From Blastocladiella emersonii ATCC 22665 (lineage: Eukaryota > Blastocladiomycota > Blastocladiomycetes > Blastocladiales > Blastocladiaceae): 64,000 bases of DNA. The position numbers were made by a program, and so were the translations under genes. The stretch covers positions 1,178,001 through 1,242,000 of the forward strand of contig JANHCV010000008.1 of the NCBI GenBank assembly GCA_025594325.1. Reading direction: 5' to 3'. Numbering within the stretch: the stretch's first letter is position 1; every line of letters starts with the position of its first letter. Below, one piece after another: positions 59,913 through 64,000 of this stretch. The notes below the pieces were generated by a model that was not told where the DNA came from, did no database searches, and was given only the letters and a program-made list of their open reading frames with translations.

Positions 59913-60256
59913 CAGCGTTGCCTTGTTGGATTGATCATCCACGTCGCCGTGTTGAGTTGGCGATCAGCGTCGCCTTGCTGGGTTGAGTATCCCCGTCGCC
60001 TTGTTGCGTTGATGACCAGCGTTGACTTGTCGAGTTGGTGATCAGCGTTGCCTTGTTGTGCCGATGATCAGCGTCGCGTTGTCGAGTTGAATTGAAGGTC
60101 AGCGTCGCTTTGTTGAGTTGACGAGCAGCGCCAGCGTCGCCTTGTTGAGTTAACGAGCAGCGAGCGCCGCCTTGTCAAAATGATGCTCAGTGCCGCCTTG
60201 CTGGTTCGATGGTCCGCGTCGCATTCCTGAGTTGAAGTTCAGCGTCGCCTTGTTTA
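59913..60256 (+). repeat. 26-bp minisatellite, left part
   Basis: Degenerate tandem units of about 26 bp of the type AGCGTCGCCTTGTTGAGTTG plus ATGATC. About a dozen copies, with some units expanded (for example 31 bp). The period is not a multiple of three, so it is unlikely to be coding. The array is interrupted at TTA 60254-60256 by the Harbinger element. Confidence 0.8.
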
Positions 60257-60271
60257 GGGCCCGTTTGGTTC
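60257..60271 (+). repeat. Left terminal inverted repeat of the Harbinger element
   Basis: GGGCCCGTTTGGTTC, preceded by TTA. A second copy of the core, GGCGTTTGGTTC, lies inside at 60361-60372. Confidence 0.9.
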
Positions 60272-60457
60272 CGGGGTGAATCAGGTGGATCAATCGACTT
60301 TACACGGTCCGGTGTTCACCCAGCTGAAACGTGGCATTTTCACCCCGTCGTGTTCATCGCGGCGTTTGGTTCAACCCCCGGGTGAGCTGAATGGAACCCT
60401 CGTCGCTGAATCGCCCGTCTGCTCGCCCCCGAAACCTTCAGGCTGTCCTCCCCGGCC

Positions 60458-60465
60458 TATATAAA
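60458..60465 (+). promoter_or_regulatory. TATA box of the Myb-like gene
   Basis: TATATAAA lies 62-69 nt upstream of the ATG at 60527, inside the transposon, followed by a CT-rich leader. Confidence 0.65.
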
Positions 60466-60526
60466 CGCCGTTTTCCTCCAAAGTAACTCGCTCTCTCTCC
60501 CCCGTCCTCCCTCAAAGCCGAAAAGA

Positions 60527-61656
60527 ATGGCTCCCCCGTCAAGCAAAAAGCGCGCTGGCCGTACGGCCATGTCCATCGAGGAGATCGTCAAGAACGTGCC
60601 CGAAATCCCGCCGCCGCCCGCCGATAGCGGCGAGGATGCAGATGACGACGCTGCTGGGAGCGACGGCAACGCTGCTGTCACGCCGACCAACCCGCTGCCG
60701 CCCGTGACCATCGCCAAGCCAAGCAAGCGCAAGGCCAGTGGCAGCAAGGCCAGCAGCGGCAAGGCCAGCGGCGGCAAGGCCACCTTCTGCTCCGCGTCGA
60801 CCAACTTCCTCCTCGACCACTTCTGCAACCTCGCCGACGACGGCGTGCTCGGCGACAGCAACACGCTCAAGGCCCAGCACCGTGTGTCGATTGCCCAGGC
60901 CCTGTCGGACGAGTTCAACATGCAGTTTACGGCGGAGCAGGTCAAGAACCGCGCGACATACGTACGCTTTGTCTTGCGGACACGCGTCAACCGTAGCGCT
61001 AACAACGTCAGCGTTCGGCTCCAGCTTCGCACTTGTTTTCGCGCCGTAAAACGGCTTCTGTCGTACTCGGGCAACGGCTGCACCTGGAATGAGGGTGAGT
61101 GCACGGTCGACGTGCCAGAGGAGTTCTGGAACGATCTCTCGGTACGTTTGTTCAATATCGTTACGCGTCAACTCGCGGCGAGCTAACAGCGCCTGGCCTG
61201 CTTCAATTGTAGGCAGAGCTCAAGGAGGAGCTGACTGCGGGCTGCAAGCCCTTCCCGTACTACAAGAAGGCCAACATGCTGTGGGGCAGCTCGACCGCCA
61301 CCGGCAAGTACTCGCACCTCGAGCAGGACGGCAAGGAGTCTGGTGACGTGGAAGGTGTTGATGGTCAAGACGACGCGGCCCCCGCCAGCAAGCGCAGCCG
61401 CACTTCGGACAGCAGCTCGCGTCGCCTCTCGGACTCGGAATTCCTCATGGGCATCAAGGAGGTGTTCCAGAGCGTCTCAACCGCCGACTCCAAGCCCGTT
61501 CTGACCGCCGCACTTGAATGGGTCCAGGACGCGTACAATGACAATGAAGAGTACCAGATCGACGTCGCCACCCGCCTGACCGAGGATCAAGCGCTTCGCG
61601 TCATGGCCGTGTCCGAATCGAAGCGCAAGCGCGTCCTCGAGTTTTTCATTCAGTAG
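60527..61656 (+). CDS. Harbinger Myb/SANT-like DNA-binding protein
   Basis: Exons are 60527-60961, 61025-61141 and 61213-61656. Introns are 63 nt (GTACGC...CCAG) and 71 nt (GTACGT...GTAG), both phase 0. The product is 331 aa. After a basic and acidic N terminus, residues about 92-215 form the trihelical Myb/SANT-like domain. It runs from NFLLDHFCNLADDG through FTAEQVKNRATY joined to LRTCFRAVKRLLSYSG, then WNEGECTVDVPEEFW and KPFPYYKKANMLWG. In PIF/Harbinger elements this second protein binds the element ends and brings the transposase into the nucleus. The C-terminal part is acidic, then basic. It lies convergent to the transposase, stops 312 bp apart. All frames are open, so the gene looks functional. 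Confidence 0.85.
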
Positions 61657-61967
61657 CTCTCTCGCACATGTCCCCCTCCCTCGCGTTGCTTCCTGGCCTT
61701 GTTCTCGCCCATTTGTGTCCAATACATCTGGCTTTGTGTCCATCGTATCTTCAATCGTTACCCTTCGCTCGAAAATGACGCGACTCGTTGAGAAACGCGT
61801 GGTTCTCAAAGTGTCTCGCACGTCACGTGATTGATCGACGCGTCTCCACCGATGCGTTCTGACCTCAGCGACGCGTCAAATCATCTGGAATCGCTTATCT
61901 AACGTTATAGTACTTGACAATCAGTATATTACAGCATGCATGCGGGTACAACAATTATTTCGCGCCT

Positions 61968-63285
61968 TCAAAGACGGGTCCCACGAGCGGCCATGACGCG
62001 CCTGTACTCGGTCCAAAGAACATTTGCGATGCGGTTCCGAAGCGAGATACCGCGCTGACGAGCTCCGTCCAGGGAGGCCTCGAGGACAGCGGCCTCGTCG
62101 TCCTCCTCGTTCTCGTCGTTCAGGGGCTCGCGCCCACGCACACGCGCCTCACGCGCCGCGTCCCGCGCGCGCCGGAGCTCCGTCTCGGCGTCGCGAAAGA
62201 AGGCGTCGCCGCCTTGGTTCCACTTGTTGATCATGTTGTGCAGCGTGCAGAGCGCGTACACAAGCTTGACTTGAGTCTTGATTGGGTAGGCCGCGCCAAT
62301 CGAGAGGACGCGGAACCGCTTCTTGAGCACGCCAAAGATATGCTCAATGGAGTTGCGGAGCGACGCGTGACGCAGATTGAAAAGCTCTTCGCGGTTCTTA
62401 ACTCTACGTACGTTGGTGAAGCAGATGAGATGGCGCCAACGTGATGGTCATGGCAGTGAGAACGTACCCATCCTTGCCGCGGGCAAACTCGCGAAGATGA
62501 TAGCGGGTGCCGCTGAAGGGCACGAAGATGGACGTGCGGTTTGCGTAGCCGCCGTCGGCGAGGTAGAAGCGGCCGGCGGGGATCTTGAACCCACGGGCGA
62601 AGGCGTCCGAGAGCACGCGCGAGTCGTGCGCCTTGCCCTCCCACCCTGCGAGAACGTAGGTGAAGTTCAAGTCAAAGTCGCAGGCAGCGAGGACATTTGA
62701 GGAGATGGTCCCCTTGCGGTTTCGGAACGAGTCGTGAAGCTTGGCGGGCACAACAAACGGGATGTGCGTTCCGTCAAGCGCGCCGACCGCGTTCTGGAAC
62801 GGAGCGTATTTCGGGTCGTGGGCGATGCGCTCATGCACGGGCGTAGAATCGGACGGCTGGACAATGAACTCGGGCATCAGGCGGTACAGAGCGTCGAGCA
62901 CCTGCTTCAGAACCCTGGACGCGGTCTCGCCAGAAATTTGGAACCGCTCCCTGAGGTTGCGGTTGGTGCTGCCCTCGCCGGCCATGACAAGAAAAACCAT
63001 GAAGCGCGCCTCGACGGACAGCTCGCGGCCGTCGGTGAGAAGGCCACGGTCGCGGAACAGGCGGCAGATGGCCTTGAAGGTCTCGCGGGGCATACGGGCG
63101 ATTTCCGAAAAACGCGTTTTGCTGTTGCACGTCAGCAGCTCTTGAACCCACGACTCGCCAGAAAGCGTGGACGTGCGGATAGGCTCCCACGAGCGGCGCT
63201 CGTTGCGCGCAGCGAGACGTCGCAGGAGAGCGAGGGCGGCCGTGAGCATGAGGCCGCGCAGCTTGCGGTTGTATCCCTTGCCCAT
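61968..63285 (-). CDS. PIF/Harbinger DDE transposase
   Basis: Exon 1 is 63285-62468, the intron is 62467-62404 (64 nt, GTACGT...GTAG, phase 2), and exon 2 is 62403-61968. The product is 417 aa from the ATG at 63285. An in-frame ATG at 63402 would add 39 residues but crosses a G-run and is less likely. The catalytic triad is visible: D171 in GALDGTHI, D244 in YLADGGYAN and E293 in RNSIEHIFGVLKK. The intron separates the second Asp from the Glu. A helix-turn-helix (ISGETASRVLKQVLDAL) precedes the catalytic core. The NRKG and AGWEGKAHDSRVL motifs are typical of DDE_Tnp_4. It cuts and pastes the element at TWA sites. No lesion seen. Confidence 0.92.
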
Positions 63286-63488
63286 GTTGTTTGAGGGCTC
63301 GAGAACACGATGCGTGAGGTTAGGTGTTGATTCGTTGCAATAAGTGCGGCTGCAAAGAGGTGGGAAAGATTTTATTGCGGGGGGGGGGGGAGGGGCGTTC
63401 ATCCAGCGGGGCGTTTGGTTCGCACGGCCGCTGAGATGAACGGGGGTGAGGTGAAACGTGGCAACTTTTTCAGCTGATCCACCTGATC

Positions 63489-63503
63489 TGAACCAAACGG
63501 ACC
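63489..63503 (-). repeat. Right terminal inverted repeat of the Harbinger element
   Basis: Complement of GGGTCCGTTTGGTTC, one mismatch from the left end, followed by TTA. The subterminal core GGCGTTTGGTTC recurs at 63410-63421, in the same orientation as the left-end copies. Confidence 0.9.
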
Positions 63504-63660
63504 CTTAGTTGGACTTCAGCGTCGCCTCGTTAAGTTGACGTTTAGTGTCGCCTCGTTAAGTTGATGGTCAGTGTCGCCTCGTTGCGTGGATGTCCAGCGT
63601 CGCCTCGTTGGGTGGATGTCCAACGTCGCCTCGTTGCGTTGATGTTCAGTGTCACATTGT
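63504..63660 (+). repeat. 26-bp minisatellite, right part
   Basis: The array continues after the transposon with units such as AGTGTCGCCTCGTTAAGTTG plus ATGGTC. Joining 60256 to 63507 restores an uninterrupted repeat unit across the insertion point. Confidence 0.8.
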
Positions 63661-64000
63661 CCTCAAGGCCAAAGCCAGCATGAAGCGTGCCGCTGCTGAG
63701 AACAGAATTTGCAGCGTCCAAAGTCGCAAGAAACACTGTTAATAGGGACGCATCGGGCAGGACAAAGTCGACGTGCTCGTTGATGTTCAACGAGTGTTGA
63801 TATCAAGTAGAGGTCGCAATGCCGCGCAGCTGCTCGGCCAAGCATTAGCCCACCAACGCTGAATCTGTCGCTCTACGCTGGGCCGTAAAGCACAGGTAGT
63901 ACGCTATTCTTACTTGTCTACGTCACTGCACATCGCTTCGCGCCATATTGATGGGAGCTGAGATGAGGATCAAGTGCTGCTGCTTGAGAGTCAACTGTCA
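63661..64000. other. Window end, no gene supported
   Basis: A minus-strand stretch at 63670-63790 (HVDFVLPDASLLTVFLATLD) reads like a coding scrap but runs into the minisatellite. Nothing further can be assigned. Confidence 0.4.

Larger units (their letters stand above)
60257..63503. mobile_element. PIF/Harbinger DNA transposon, 3.25 kb, apparently complete
   Basis: 15-bp inverted ends: GGGCCCGTTTGGTTC at 60257-60271 and its complement with one mismatch (GAACCAAACGGACCC) at 63489-63503. A TTA duplication on each side (60254-60256 and 63504-63506) is the canonical 3-bp Harbinger target site. The element carries the two expected convergent genes, a Myb/SANT-like DNA-binding protein (plus) and a DDE transposase (minus). 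Both have intact frames once introns are removed, so the element may be, or recently was, active. Confidence 0.93.

Noticed and set aside
63542-63790. A minus-strand frame through the minisatellite with repeated NINxTRR-like peptides
   Set aside because: The unit period is 26 bp, so no single frame can run through the whole array. The frame is open only over a few units.

Overview
The window looks like nuclear DNA of a GC-rich fungus. Genes are interrupted by short introns (mostly 52-90 nt) that usually begin GTACG and end TAG, often GTGTAG. Housekeeping genes are recognisable as fungal or opisthokont: VID27, mitochondrial ribosomal protein bL31m, AP-2 sigma, a DBP2/p68 DEAD-box helicase and an MFS transporter. 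A multi-TOG protein of TOGARAM/Crescerin type points to an organism that builds flagella. My best guess is a zoosporic fungus, possibly Blastocladiomycota (Allomyces or Catenaria-like). This is inference from gene content and composition, not from a database match.

Layout. 1-650: edge of an unknown minus-strand gene. 2338-12249: a TKL-type kinase gene split by a 7.2 kb transposon (element A, 4096-11309). The element carries a degenerate transposase and a companion gene. Removing it with one 2-bp target duplication joins the kinase in frame to leucine-rich repeats (LRR) at 11312-12249. 12941-15352: VID27. 16571-23007: an LRR-gene neighbourhood with one intact gene (20387-21811), decayed copies, and a Pif1-like helicase scrap. 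24439-27585: a gene with a ladder of frame-neutral mini-exons. 27687-29131: degenerate gag-like sequence. 29618-31323: another LRR copy with a frameshift. 32757-35905: bL31m and the MFS transporter. 37054-47216: three tandem minus-strand copies of an F-box-like family, of which only the middle one is intact; the third carries a second transposon (element B, 40960-44954). 47524-54719: TOGARAM-like gene, AP-2 sigma and DBP2, all apparently functional. 54720-57834: gene-poor sequence with diverged repeats. 57835-59505: LRR pseudogene. 59913-63660: a 26-bp minisatellite split by an apparently intact PIF/Harbinger element (60257-63503) with TTA target duplications.

Overall, compact and intact housekeeping genes alternate with an expanding and decaying landscape of F-box-like/LRR families and DNA transposons. 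Elements A and B have near-identical terminal ends (CATCGC...), appear to duplicate 2 bp of target, and have dense but different subterminal motif arrays. Their transposase remnants are related, and resemble Plavaka/KDZ (CACTA-like) transposases of fungi. I regard them as a candidate undescribed transposon group. The other notable observations are the DBP2 long intron at its deeply conserved position and the symmetric mini-exon gene.

All splice sites are read by eye from sequence and reading-frame continuity. No transcript or database evidence was available.
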